Translations under genes and position numbers: made by a program
The notes under the pieces: generated by a model
The model's database searches: none
Told to the model about the DNA's origin: nothing
Seen by the model: only the letters and a program-made list of their open reading frames with translations
Part shown: in pieces, positions 8,150-16,834 of the stretch
Layout: each line of letters opens with the position of its first letter
Numbering within the stretch: the first letter of the stretch is position 1
Source of the DNA: Virgibacillus sp. MSP4-1
Lineage (GTDB): Bacteria > Bacillota > Bacilli > Bacillales > Alkalibacillaceae
DNA length: 64,000 nt
Direction of reading: 5' to 3'
NCBI RefSeq assembly: GCF_010092505.1
Contig: NZ_CP048021.1
Location: 186,001 to 250,000 of the forward strand

Positions 8150-9316
8150 ATGATGTTCAAACGTAAGTCTTTTATTTTGCTGACATTATTCACTCTTTTA
8201 CTATCGATGGTGATGCCGTACAAAGCCACTGCGGCTGAAGGGGTGACCCTGTATACACCTCTGACCGGGCTGTCTCTTACCCCTGGAGAAACTGCAAATT
8301 ATGAGGTTGAAATCATTAATGAATCAACCCAGGTGAAAAATTTAGAGTTGGCTGTCCGTGATTTGCCGAAAAAATGGAGCTATACGATGACAGCTGACGG
8401 CTACGGAGTGGATCATTTATCTGTAAAGCCTAATTCCACGAAGAACTTTCAACTGGATATTGAAGTTCCGCTAAAAGTAGAAAAAGGGTCTTACAATTTT
8501 GACGTTACAGCCACTTCTGAAACAGGAGCGGTCACTACTTTACCTATGACCGTTAACATCACAGAACAAGGGGTATTCAAAACAGAATTAACTTCTGATC
8601 AGACAAATATGGAAGGAGACTCAGAGTCAACATTTACATACGATGTGGAACTGCTCAATCGTACAGCCAGTGAACAGCGCTACTCCTTAAAAGCTGATGC
8701 CCCAAGCGGATGGCAGGTGAATTTTAAAGCGAATGGAAAAGATGTAACGAGCGTCACAGTTGGATCCAATCAAACCTCAAATATTACTGTGGAGGTTGTC
8801 CCTTCTAAACAGGCAAGTAAGGGTACCTATGAAATTCCGATTACAGCACAGGCAGGTCAGGCAAATGCGGAGCTTACCCTGGAGTCTGTGATAACCGGTA
8901 CTTATGGACTCGAGCTGTCAACCCCTGACGGAAGGTTAAGCTCAGACATACAAGCAGGGGATACAGATGTTCTAACACTTGAGGTAAAAAATACTGGTAC
9001 GAGTAAGCTGGAAAATGTAGAGTTATCAGCTGCGAATATCCCATCGGAATGGAATGTTACCTTTGAACCCGGGACGATCAGTGAAATCCCGGCTGGACAG
9101 TCGGTTAAGGTAGATGCAACGGTTAAGGCCAGTGATAAGGCGATTGCCGGGGATTATGTAGTGGAAATGCAAGCATCCACCGCTGAAGCAACCGCAAATT
9201 CACAGTTTCGCATGAGTGTGAAGACATCGATGGTATGGGGCTTTGCAGGTCTGGCCATTATTATTGCTGTCGTTGTGGGTATAATCTTCCTCGTCAGAAA
9301 ATATGGGAGGAGATAA
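8150..9316 (+). CDS. Secreted, membrane-anchored NEW3-domain protein
   Basis: The 388-residue product has a signal peptide (about 1-28), then three repeated beta-rich modules of the NEW3/Ig-like kind. Each contains a phrase of the type PGETANYEVEIINES, EVKNTGTSKLENV or PAGQSVKVDATVKAS. A C-terminal transmembrane helix follows (FAGLAIIIAVVVGIIFLV) and a basic tail RKYGRR. It is therefore an outer-face protein tethered by its C-terminus. Two bases separate it from an ABC ATPase gene and the permease gene overlaps that, so the three form one operon. The role is unknown; it could be an accessory or substrate-recognition part of the exporter. Confidence 0.8.
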   Translation: MMFKRKSFILLTLFTLLLSMVMPYKATAAEGVTLYTPLTGLSLTPGETANYEVEIINESTQVKNLELAVRDLPKKWSYTMTADGYGVDHLSVKPNSTKNFQLDIEVPLKVEKGSYNFDVTATSETGAVTTLPMTVNITEQGVFKTELTSDQTNMEGDSESTFTYDVELLNRTASEQRYSLKADAPSGWQVNFKANGKDVTSVTVGSNQTSNITVEVVPSKQASKGTYEIPITAQAGQANAELTLESVITGTYGLELSTPDGRLSSDIQAGDTDVLTLEVKNTGTSKLENVELSAANIPSEWNVTFEPGTISEIPAGQSVKVDATVKASDKAIAGDYVVEMQASTAEATANSQFRMSVKTSMVWGFAGLAIIIAVVVGIIFLVRKYGRR

Positions 9317-9318
9317 AG

Positions 9319-10266
9319 ATGGAAGAGACTATGATTCAATTAAAAAATATCACCAAGCAATATAAAGAGAATAAGGCAGTTAAACAATTAGATCTTTCCA
9401 TTCAAAAAGGTGAGGTATTTGGATTATTAGGACCAAATGGTGCAGGTAAATCCACTACGATTTATATGATATTAGGTCTGACCGAGCCTACAGAAGGGGA
9501 AGTACACGTGAGTGGCATCCATGCAACAAACAAACCTATAGAAGTCAAGAAAAAGGTAGGCTTTCTTCCGGACAATGTTGGATTTTATGAGGATATGACC
9601 GGTATGGAAAATTTAATTCTAACCGGGAAATTAAATGGTTTAAGCCGTTTGGATGCCGAAAAAAAAGCGACTCATTGGCTGGAACAGGTTCGTATGGATC
9701 ACGCAGCTGGTAAAAAAGTTGGAGAATACTCCCGCGGGATGAGACAGAGATTAGGACTTGCCGACATCCTGATGAAGGATCCGGAAGTGGTTATTATGGA
9801 TGAGCCCACTCTGGGAATTGACCCAAAAGGGATTAATGAGCTTTTGGAGTTAATCCGGAACCTTAGTGTTGATCATGGGTTAACAATTTTACTCTCCTCT
9901 CACCAGCTGCACCAGGTACAGCAGATTTGTGATCGTGTCGGTATCTTTGTAAAAGGCGAACTGCTTTCCTACGGGGATATAGGGGATTTACAAAGGGCAT
10001 TGTTAGATGAGACATCCTTTTTATATAAAGCAGAAATAAAGGGTCCAAATCATCAGCTTGTTGAAAAGCTAAGTATGGAACCAGGTGTAGAGTCTATTGA
10101 TTGGGATGAAGAAGCCTATTACATTAGACTCAATAAAGAAGATCAAGGGGAGTTGGCTAAATTTTTCATTTCCAATCAATATGATTTGCTGTCCCTGAAG
10201 CGAATGTCTTATGGTCTTGATGATATTTACCAGCGCTATTTTGAGGGAGGTGAAATCAGTGATTGA
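9319..10266 (+). CDS. ABC transporter ATP-binding protein (ABC-2 exporter)
   Basis: The 315-residue ATPase has Walker A GPNGAGKST (near residue 38), signature SRGMRQRLGLA and Walker B VVIMDEPTLGIDP. A C-terminal extension of about 90 residues is typical of exporters of the drug/bacitracin/sodium kind. ATG at 9319 follows GGGAGGAG by several bases; the in-frame GTG at 9235 lies inside the preceding gene and is not needed. The gene overlaps the permease by eight bases. The substrate cannot be read from sequence. Confidence 0.92.
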   Translation: MEETMIQLKNITKQYKENKAVKQLDLSIQKGEVFGLLGPNGAGKSTTIYMILGLTEPTEGEVHVSGIHATNKPIEVKKKVGFLPDNVGFYEDMTGMENLILTGKLNGLSRLDAEKKATHWLEQVRMDHAAGKKVGEYSRGMRQRLGLADILMKDPEVVIMDEPTLGIDPKGINELLELIRNLSVDHGLTILLSSHQLHQVQQICDRVGIFVKGELLSYGDIGDLQRALLDETSFLYKAEIKGPNHQLVEKLSMEPGVESIDWDEEAYYIRLNKEDQGELAKFFISNQYDLLSLKRMSYGLDDIYQRYFEGGEISD

Positions 10267-11278
10267 AGCTATTAAGGATAAGGAGAAGTGGATTCAGCGG
10301 ATTCAGGATTTTGCCAACAGCTCCCTTTGGATATTGACCCGGAAAGAAATCACCGACCATATTAAAAGCTATCGTTTCAATATATTAATGGCTATTATTT
10401 TACTCACTTGTGTGGGGTCCTTGTATACGGCTTTCTCCTCTATTCGGGATGTAGCGTCTAATTTGGAAAATAATCAAAGCCTTTTTCTGTATCTGAGAGT
10501 ATTCACGATTACAGGAGAAAATGGTACACTGCCATCTTTTGTGACGTTTATCAGTTTCCTTGGCCCTCTGCTTGGGATAAGTCTCGGTTTTGATGCGGTC
10601 AATAGTGAGAGAAATAAAAATACATTACTTCGGATTATGTCCCAGCCTATACCACGAGACTATATTATTTTGTCCAAGTTCCTGGGTTCGCTTGCTGTGA
10701 TTGCTGGATTTATCTTTTCACTGGGACTCTTAGTGATCGGAATTGGAATTCTTTCAATGGGAATTCCCCCAACGTTTGGTGAGGTCGTTCGAATATTAAC
10801 CTATTTAATTATGATTATCATCTATATCGGGTTTTGGCTATCGCTATCCATTCTTTTTTCAATACGCTTTAAGCAGGCAGCCACATCGGCGCTGGCAGGG
10901 ATTTCCATTTGGTTGTTTTTCAGTATTTTCTATTCCATTATTGTCAACCTGATTGTGAATGCGTCAGTCCCTGATCAGTTATTTCAGGGAGCGGCTTCTG
11001 CGGGTGCCCAGGCTGAAAGTCAGCAGTTGTTAACAACATTGATGAGATTTTCACCGAATTATTTGTTTTCAGAAATTACGACCATCCTGCTTATTCCAAG
11101 TTTCAGGACGTTAGGTCCTATCTCTATGGAACAGCTGGCAGGAAGTGTTTCTGCTCCCCTGGGATTAGGACAGAGCTTAACAATTATCTGGCCACAGGTG
11201 ATTGGGATTTTGTCAGCAGGAATGATTTGTTTTGCCATTGCCTACTTTATCTTTTTATTTCAGGAAATTCGTTCGTAA
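10259..11278 (+). CDS. ABC-2 type transporter permease
   Basis: The 339-residue membrane protein has about six hydrophobic segments, the first after a cytoplasmic N-terminus of about 40 residues. The motif NSERNKNTLLRIMSQPIPR between helices 2 and 3 is typical of ABC-2 permeases of the NatB/GldF type. The GTG start at 10259 has GGAGGTG upstream and overlaps the ATPase stop, indicating translational coupling. A perfect terminator follows immediately. With the NEW3 protein and the ATPase it should form one membrane complex. Confidence 0.88.
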   Translation: MIEAIKDKEKWIQRIQDFANSSLWILTRKEITDHIKSYRFNILMAIILLTCVGSLYTAFSSIRDVASNLENNQSLFLYLRVFTITGENGTLPSFVTFISFLGPLLGISLGFDAVNSERNKNTLLRIMSQPIPRDYIILSKFLGSLAVIAGFIFSLGLLVIGIGILSMGIPPTFGEVVRILTYLIMIIIYIGFWLSLSILFSIRFKQAATSALAGISIWLFFSIFYSIIVNLIVNASVPDQLFQGAASAGAQAESQQLLTTLMRFSPNYLFSEITTILLIPSFRTLGPISMEQLAGSVSAPLGLGQSLTIIWPQVIGILSAGMICFAIAYFIFLFQEIRS

Positions 11279-11280
11279 TA

Positions 11281-11313
11281 GAAGAAACCCGGAATATTCC
11301 GGGTTTCTTCTAT
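11281..11313. terminator. Terminator between exporter operon and GbsR-like gene
   Basis: GAAGAAACCCGGAAT and ATTCCGGGTTTCTTC form a perfect 15-base stem with essentially no loop beyond the centre. It serves the rightward operon and probably the convergent regulator gene. Confidence 0.8.
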
Positions 11314-11368
11314 TATGATAGTTATAGGACCGTTTGTACTGGCCGCTAAATGCGTCGAATGGTCCGCA

Positions 11369-11854
11369 TTAATCATCGACGTTTAATTGACGGAAAGATT
11401 CCCTTAGCTGAATGTGGAAATCAATCATTTGACTAAGATAATCCGATAGCTCATTCAGGTCTGAAGTCTTACGGTTTGGATGTTCGTGGATCTCCTGCTG
11501 AATCGTTTCAAGGGCGTCCATTTGATGTGCGGATGCATCGAGCCATTTGTTGATATAGTTGTTCATAAAGGTTTTAAATATCTGATGATTTGCTTCATAT
11601 AAATCCTTGCGCACACCTTTTCTCCATACACGTGTAACCAGATTCGCATCAGACAAACTTCTGATACTCGTGCTCATAGAGGTTTTGCTTTTACCCAGGG
11701 CTGCTCCCATTTCATCAAGTGTCTGTGGTTTATTCTTGAGATACAAATAAACGAACAGTCTAGCTTCAAGTGGGGCCATTCCGAACATTTCTATAGTCTT
11801 GGCAAATTCAATAATAATTTTATTTGATATGTTCTCTACAGTAGTTACGTTCAT
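11369..11854 (-). CDS. GbsR/OpcR-family repressor, divergent from opuA
   Basis: This 161-residue winged-helix protein carries the family core TLDEMGAALGKSKTSMSTSI (residues about 45-65) and GVRKDLYEA. It is clearly related to the regulator at 1206-1775 but closer to the OpcR side of the family, which controls glycine betaine and choline importers. It is transcribed away from opuAA across a 486-base gap, the arrangement expected for a repressor of that operon. AGGGGG lies before its ATG. Family and position are seen; the repressor role is inferred. Confidence 0.85.
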   Translation of the reverse strand: MNVTTVENISNKIIIEFAKTIEMFGMAPLEARLFVYLYLKNKPQTLDEMGAALGKSKTSMSTSIRSLSDANLVTRVWRKGVRKDLYEANHQIFKTFMNNYINKWLDASAHQMDALETIQQEIHEHPNRKTSDLNELSDYLSQMIDFHIQLRESFRQLNVDD

Positions 11855-12340
11855 ACAATCCCCCTATATGTACTGCTATATAAAGGTTACACGAAAATCA
11901 CCATCATTAAAACCAATAGAAGTGGTAGAAAATTGGCGAAAAACAGAGATACTAAGAGAATAAGTTTGCACATGTTTATACAGAATAAACTGTACATAAA
12001 AAACATACAAAATCATCGGTATTTATCATTTGAAATTTATGTACCTTTTGCTTTATAGTATTAAGAGTGATCGATGCAATGCAATGGTAACAATTAAATG
12101 TAAATCATTACCAAAAAGAATGAATTTAGTTTGGTAAGATATTCCTGTTAAACTCATAGGAGTGTGTGTGCAGGACAGTCCTTCTCTCTGATAGCAGAAA
12201 AAAAGATAGTTTAATAGATTTTTATATAAATAAATTTTTATATAAATAAAATAATCTTTGAAAAGATAATCTATTATATATAATTTTGTGCGGTTCAGAG
12301 AGGATCAAAAATAAGTTAAGGAGTTAAGAGAGGTGAAACG
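11855..12340. promoter_or_regulatory. Long divergent control region of opuA
   Basis: This 486-base AT-rich gap between the GbsR-like gene and opuAA holds no credible gene. It contains an inverted repeat GTTTAT-N5-ATAAAC at 11974-11990, a candidate operator. An 18-base-scale direct repeat of ATTTTTATATAAATA lies near 12219-12250. A promoter-like TTGAAA (12258) and TATAAT (12279) with a short 15-base spacer comes just before a leader of about 55 bases. These assignments are by eye only. Confidence 0.45.
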
Positions 12341-13555
12341 ATGAGTAAGATTAAAGTAGACCGATTAACAAAAGTTTTCGGTAAACGTCCGAAACAAGCC
12401 GTGAAATACCTCGATGAAAACAAATCGAAAGACGAAATTCTCGAGATGACAGGTATGACGGTTGGTGTCAATCAGGCATCGTTTGAAGTTGAGGACGGTG
12501 AAGTATTCGTTATTATGGGTTTATCCGGTAGTGGTAAATCTACACTTGTCCGTATGTTGAACAGGCTCATTGAACCAACTTCAGGGGATATATGGCTTGG
12601 AGATGAAAATGTTACGGAAATGAACAAAGAACAATTGCGTAACTTACGCAGAAAGAAAATGAGCATGGTTTTCCAAAACTTTGCCCTTCTCCCACATAAA
12701 ACCATCCAAAAAAACACAGAGTATGGTCTTGAAATTCAGGGTATTGATAAAGAGACTCGTGCCCAAAAAGCACAGGAAGCACTCGAACTTGTTGGTTTAG
12801 GAAATTATCTTGATAAATATCCAAATGAACTTTCCGGTGGTATGCAGCAGCGTGTTGGACTTGCAAGAGCACTCGCTAACGATCCTGAAATTCTATTAAT
12901 GGACGAAGCATTCAGTGCATTGGATCCATTGATTCGTAAAGATATGCAGGATGAGCTGCTGGATCTTCAGCAAAGTATGAGTAAAACGATTATCTTTATT
13001 ACACACGACTTGGATGAGGCGCTTCGAATAGGTGACCGTATTGCATTGATGAAAGATGGAAGCATCGTTCAAGTTGGTACAGCTGAGGAGATACTGATGG
13101 ACCCTGCTAACGATTATGTTGAGCGTTTCGTTGAGGATGTTGATTTATCCAAGGTCCTTACAGCTTCACATATTATGAAACGTGCAGAGAGTATCGCTGT
13201 GGACAGAGGTCCAAAAGTTGCCTTGAAGCTCATGAGAGAATATGGAATTTCCACTCTATATGTAGTGGATAAGAAGAAAAAATTACTCGGTTATGTAACA
13301 GCAGATGATGCAGCAGCAGCAGCGAAAGAACAAAAAGGTCTGGAAGAGATTTTAACTTCCGATATTCCAACAGTGCATCCAGATACCTTGCTTGCTGATG
13401 TGTTTGTCCCATTGTCTGATGATAAGGCACCACTGTCTGTTGTCGATGATGAAGGTCGACTTGTGGGAATTATTGTACGTGGATCTGTTATTGGTGCACT
13501 GGCTGGAGATAATGAGGCATTAAACGGAGATGGGGGTGTTGGAGCCAATGGATGA
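12341..13555 (+). CDS. opuAA: Glycine betaine ABC transporter ATPase OpuAA
   Basis: This is the ATPase of the osmoprotectant importer OpuA, which brings in glycine betaine under high salt. The 404 residues include Walker A GLSGSGKST (near 60), signature LSGGMQQRVGLARAL and Walker B ILLMDEAFSALDP. A pair of CBS domains at about 275-395 corresponds to the ionic-strength sensing region known in this family. The N-terminal extension before the ATPase domain (FGKRPKQAVKYLDENKSKDE) is typical of OpuAA/ProV. AGAGGTG precedes the ATG, and the gene overlaps opuAB by eight bases. Confidence 0.97.
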   Translation: MSKIKVDRLTKVFGKRPKQAVKYLDENKSKDEILEMTGMTVGVNQASFEVEDGEVFVIMGLSGSGKSTLVRMLNRLIEPTSGDIWLGDENVTEMNKEQLRNLRRKKMSMVFQNFALLPHKTIQKNTEYGLEIQGIDKETRAQKAQEALELVGLGNYLDKYPNELSGGMQQRVGLARALANDPEILLMDEAFSALDPLIRKDMQDELLDLQQSMSKTIIFITHDLDEALRIGDRIALMKDGSIVQVGTAEEILMDPANDYVERFVEDVDLSKVLTASHIMKRAESIAVDRGPKVALKLMREYGISTLYVVDKKKKLLGYVTADDAAAAAKEQKGLEEILTSDIPTVHPDTLLADVFVPLSDDKAPLSVVDDEGRLVGIIVRGSVIGALAGDNEALNGDGGVGANG

Positions 13556-14384
13556 GACTCAACTATTTCCTAAACTCCCATTAGCAGAATGGGTTGAATG
13601 GTTTGAAGAGCTTTTAAAGACTTATCTATCTGGATTTTTTGATGGAATTACAAGCATTATCGAATTTGTAACAGAGAATTTTGTGCTTTTACTAACATTG
13701 ATACCACCTTATGTATTAATTATTCTGATTGCATTGTTGGCCTGGTGGGTAGTGAACTATAAACTGGGTATATTTGCTATTATAGGTCTAGGACTTATTA
13801 ATAACCTGGGTCTCTGGCCTGAATTAATTGATACTATAGCCCTTGTCATTATATCAGTATTGATCTCCATGATTATTGGTATTCCAATTGGGATATGGAT
13901 GTCACAGAAGAACTCTGTACAGTCCATTATCACGCCGATTCTTGACTTTATGCAGACAATGCCGGCATTTGTTTACTTAATACCGGCAGTTGTTTTCTTC
14001 AGCCTTGGTATGGTACCAGGTGTTGTGGCAACGATTATCTTCTCGATGCCACCTACTGTAAGGCTGACAAACCTTGGTATTCGTCAGGTTGATCAAGAGC
14101 TTATTGAAGCATCAAACGCTTATGGTTCAACAACCGGACAGAGATTGACGAAGGTACAGATACCGTTGGCTATGCCAACGATTATGGCTGGTATTAACCA
14201 GACCATTATGCTATCCCTTTCAATGGTTGTTATTGCTTCCATGGTAGGGGCACCTGGTCTTGGAACCATTGTTTACAGAGCTGTAACACAGGTTGATGTT
14301 GGACTAGGATTTGAAGGTGGTTTATCCCTTGTTATTCTTGCGATGTTACTTGATCGTATCTCTCAAGGGGCAAATAAAAAATAA
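13548..14384 (+). CDS. opuAB: Glycine betaine ABC transporter permease OpuAB
   Basis: The 278-residue ProW-type permease has an amphipathic N-terminus and about six membrane helices. The coupling EAA-like loop is EASNAYGSTTGQRLTKVQIP. Conserved stretches DFMQTMPAFVYLIPAVVFF and SMVVIASMVGAPGLG match OpuAB. ATG 13548 is preferred because GGGGGTG lies about nine bases upstream; an alternative ATG at 13530 lacks spacing for a ribosome site. The start overlaps the end of opuAA. Confidence 0.96.
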   Translation: MDETQLFPKLPLAEWVEWFEELLKTYLSGFFDGITSIIEFVTENFVLLLTLIPPYVLIILIALLAWWVVNYKLGIFAIIGLGLINNLGLWPELIDTIALVIISVLISMIIGIPIGIWMSQKNSVQSIITPILDFMQTMPAFVYLIPAVVFFSLGMVPGVVATIIFSMPPTVRLTNLGIRQVDQELIEASNAYGSTTGQRLTKVQIPLAMPTIMAGINQTIMLSLSMVVIASMVGAPGLGTIVYRAVTQVDVGLGFEGGLSLVILAMLLDRISQGANKK

Positions 14385-14387
14385 AGG

Positions 14388-14429
14388 TGTTCACGGGTGA
14401 CTGCATCTAAATGATGCGGTTCCCCGAAC
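14388..14429 (+). other. Intercistronic hairpin opuAB-opuAC
   Basis: Between opuAB and opuAC, the arms GTTCACGGGTGACTGCATC and GATGCGGTTCCCCGAAC fold into an imperfect stem with loop TAAAT. No T run follows, so it is more likely an RNA-processing or stability element than a terminator. That could raise the level of the binding-protein message. Confidence 0.55.
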
Positions 14430-14465
14430 ATATATATTATTAAAACTTTAGGAGGAATACATCTT

Positions 14466-15428
14466 ATGTTTAAGAAATTTAAATTTCTTGGTTTAACCGC
14501 AGCACTATTATTCGCACTTCTTTTAGCAGCATGTGGTGGCGGTGAAAGCACCGATGATAGCAGCGATAATGCTGATAACGGTGACAACGGTAATTCTGGA
14601 GAAACTAGCGGTGTAGAACTTGGTGAGAAAGAATTAGAAATTCCGTATGTTGCATGGGCTGGAGCTCTAGCACGTACTCCATTAGTTCAACAGGTTCTTG
14701 AAGAGGTAGGATACACTGTAGAAACTACACAAGTAGAAGCAGGAGCAATGTGGTCAAGTGTTGCTAGTGATGATTCATCATTCATGACAGCTTCATGGCT
14801 GCCGGCTACTCACCAATCTTACTGGGAGCAATATAAGGATGATGTAGAAGTTGCTGGTGAATTTGTAGCACAAGCACCACTTGCATTAACTGTTCCATCT
14901 TACATGGAAGATGTAAACTCAATTGAAGACCTTAAAGGGAATGAAGAATTAGGTAAAGCAACAGAGTGGCAAATTATAGGTATCGATCCAGGTGCCGGAA
15001 TTATGCAGAATACACAAACTGCACTTGAAACATATGGTCTGGAAAACTGGACATTGACTTCCAGTTCCGAAGCGGCTATGCTTTCTGAGCTGCAAACTAA
15101 GATTGAAAATGAAGAACCAATTATCGTACCACTTTGGAAGCCACATTGGGCATTTGCTGAAATGGATCTGAAAATGTTAGAAGATCCTGAAAAAGTTTAT
15201 GGCGGTGATGGTGACCGCATCGAAGCTATTGCACATAAGAGCTTCAAGGAAGATTCACCTGCAGCTTACGAAGTCATTCAACGTCTAACTGAAGACTACG
15301 ACACTGAAATGGAAAATAAACTTCTTGTAGCTATCAATGGTGGAGCTGAACCAGCTGATGCAGCAGCTCAATTCCTTGAAGACAATCCAGATCTTCTTGA
15401 AAAATGGACAAAAGATTTAGGAAAATAA
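14466..15428 (+). CDS. opuAC: Glycine betaine-binding lipoprotein OpuAC
   Basis: This extracellular substrate-binding lipoprotein belongs to OpuA. Its signal peptide ends in the lipobox LLAAC (Cys23), followed by an Asp/Asn/Ser-rich linker of about 30 residues and the type II binding fold. Landmarks shared with OpuAC include YVAWAGALA, ASWLPATHQSYW, IGIDPGAG and PLWKPHWAFAEMDLKMLEDP; tryptophans in these places form the betaine-binding cage in the family. AGGAGG lies ten bases before the ATG. A strong terminator follows. Confidence 0.97.
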   Translation: MFKKFKFLGLTAALLFALLLAACGGGESTDDSSDNADNGDNGNSGETSGVELGEKELEIPYVAWAGALARTPLVQQVLEEVGYTVETTQVEAGAMWSSVASDDSSFMTASWLPATHQSYWEQYKDDVEVAGEFVAQAPLALTVPSYMEDVNSIEDLKGNEELGKATEWQIIGIDPGAGIMQNTQTALETYGLENWTLTSSSEAAMLSELQTKIENEEPIIVPLWKPHWAFAEMDLKMLEDPEKVYGGDGDRIEAIAHKSFKEDSPAAYEVIQRLTEDYDTEMENKLLVAINGGAEPADAAAQFLEDNPDLLEKWTKDLGK

Positions 15429-15446
15429 TAAATACTGAATAACTGT

Positions 15447-15481
15447 AAAAAGGCTGTCTCTACATTGAGACAGCCTTTTTA
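15447..15481 (+). terminator. Terminator of opuA operon
   Basis: AAAAAGGCTGTCTC and GAGACAGCCTTTTT pair around a short loop, directly after opuAC. Confidence 0.9.
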
Positions 15482-15532
15482 TCACGTAATAACCGGTCGT
15501 CATTCCCCACTGATGGAAATTTTACTTTCTAT
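15478..15532. repeat. Repeat family B, internally deleted copy
   Basis: The end TTATCACGTAATAACCGG is joined to CCCCACTGATGGAAATTTTACTTT with the central hairpin missing. It begins in the T tract of the opuAC terminator. Confidence 0.7.
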
Positions 15533-15635
15533 AGGCGAAGCCAAGTGTAGAGGTTGTGAGCCAGTCAGGATTCACTGATGATTGATTTCCTGTGGGATAT
15601 GAATGGAATACAGGCTAATGAACTTTTTTCCACAT

Positions 15636-15669
15636 AAAAAAGGTGTATGTCCTATACGAACATACACCG
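15636..15669 (-). terminator. Terminator of yhaH
   Basis: GGTGTATGT and ACATACACC pair; on the minus strand the stem is followed by a T run. Confidence 0.8.
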
Positions 15670-15675
15670 TTATCC

Positions 15676-16050
15676 TTATTCGTTTTCTTTTTTAGAATCA
15701 TTCATTTTTTCTTCTAATTCCTTCAGGCTATCCTCTACATTTTTTAAATGCTCCTGGATATTTTCCTGATGTGGTTCAATTGTCTTTTTCCAATTTTCAA
15801 TGGATTCTTTTACATCATGGGACAGTTCTTTTAGAAGAACCGCACCTTCTTTGGTTGTTTTAGTCAATTGATTTTTCAGATCAAGACCTTCATTACTTAA
15901 TTCTTCAATTGTTTGTTTAAGCTTTACACTTTGATCTCTCGCTCTTCTGCGTATGTCTTGTCCGGAAGATGGTGTTGTTAGTAGAGTGGTGGATGCACCG
16001 ATGACACCACCAAAAACGAGGCCAAGTAATATTGATTTTCCTTTTGACAT
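15676..16050 (-). CDS. yhaH: YtxH-domain protein YhaH
   Basis: The 124-residue product has a short glycine-rich hydrophobic N-terminus (LLGLVFGGVIGASTTLLTTP) of the YtxH type followed by a long charged helix of about 90 residues. Length and position, between the opuA block and trpP/hit, match YhaH of B. subtilis (118 residues). YtxH-like proteins are linked to general stress, but no biochemical role is established. GGGGG lies before the ATG. Confidence 0.85.
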   Translation of the reverse strand: MSKGKSILLGLVFGGVIGASTTLLTTPSSGQDIRRRARDQSVKLKQTIEELSNEGLDLKNQLTKTTKEGAVLLKELSHDVKESIENWKKTIEPHQENIQEHLKNVEDSLKELEEKMNDSKKENE

Positions 16051-16223
16051 ATCATTACCCCCTTAGTAGTAAAAATCGATCGCTGGTGGAAATGAGCGAT
16101 TTAATCATTTAGTAATCAATCAGTATACAAAACAATAAAAGCGTAATCATTTCCTTATAGTTTTTATTATAACGCTTTTCACTCATAATGTTTAGGAAAA
16201 AACGTAAAATTAAGTGAAAAACA

Positions 16224-16257
16224 AAACTCCAGAGCATGACTGCCTCTGGAGTTTTAT
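16224..16257 (-). terminator. Terminator of trpP
   Basis: AAACTCCAGAG and CTCTGGAGTTT pair; on the minus strand the stem runs into TTTTGTTTTT. Confidence 0.8.
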
Positions 16258-16291
16258 CTAAATATTCTTAATGGGATAACCTTAATGATTA

Positions 16292-16825
16292 TTATGCCTT
16301 TTGCAATGAGATTGCGGACCGTTTCATGATGGACTGAAGAATTGGATAGACAACGAATATTATAATGGTATTGGCAATTGTTGCCGGGATGACGACTGAG
16401 GCAAACAATGCGCCAAAGCCTGCTCCCAGTTCAACACCGAGAATAAATAGTGCAACGGACAAGAATATCGCTCCACTAATCATGGTTCCTATGGCAGTCA
16501 TGATTGGTGCTGAAATAACTTCTTTCACTCCTTTGGATAACAATACATAAAGTCCAAAGAATACAAAGGCAGTAATTGGTTTATCAATGAGATTTGAAAT
16601 CTGTCCACCAGGCATTGTCGTTGTTAGTGCGGTTAGCAGTCCTGTAGCTACGGAAAGTACGAGTACATATTGTACCTTAGGAAATAAGAGAATCCCCAGG
16701 AACATCATCGCCAGTTGAAGATCAGGCTTCATTCCGAAAAGAACTCCGGGCATTACCAGGTGCAACACCGTACCAATCCCGATAAACAGGGAAAGCAAAA
16801 TTAAAACACGTGTATCCATTTTCAT
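16292..16825 (-). CDS. trpP: Tryptophan transporter TrpP
   Basis: The 177-residue, very hydrophobic protein has about five to six membrane helices and matches the TrpP/YhaG family of putative tryptophan importers (MPGVLFGMKPDLQLAMMFLG, TTMPGGQISNLIDKP). Its ribosome-binding region overlaps an array of six G/TAG triplets spaced exactly two bases apart, the binding signature of TRAP. In B. subtilis TRAP represses translation of trpP when tryptophan is high, and the same control is expected here. It lies between hit and yhaH. Confidence 0.95.
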   Translation of the reverse strand: MKMDTRVLILLSLFIGIGTVLHLVMPGVLFGMKPDLQLAMMFLGILLFPKVQYVLVLSVATGLLTALTTTMPGGQISNLIDKPITAFVFFGLYVLLSKGVKEVISAPIMTAIGTMISGAIFLSVALFILGVELGAGFGALFASVVIPATIANTIIIFVVYPILQSIMKRSAISLQKA

Positions 16826-16834
16826 TTGTAAATC

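Noticed and set aside
12219-12255. AT-rich direct repeat before opuAA as an insertion-element duplication
   Set aside because: No element lies between the repeats; it is more likely part of the promoter region or simple slippage.
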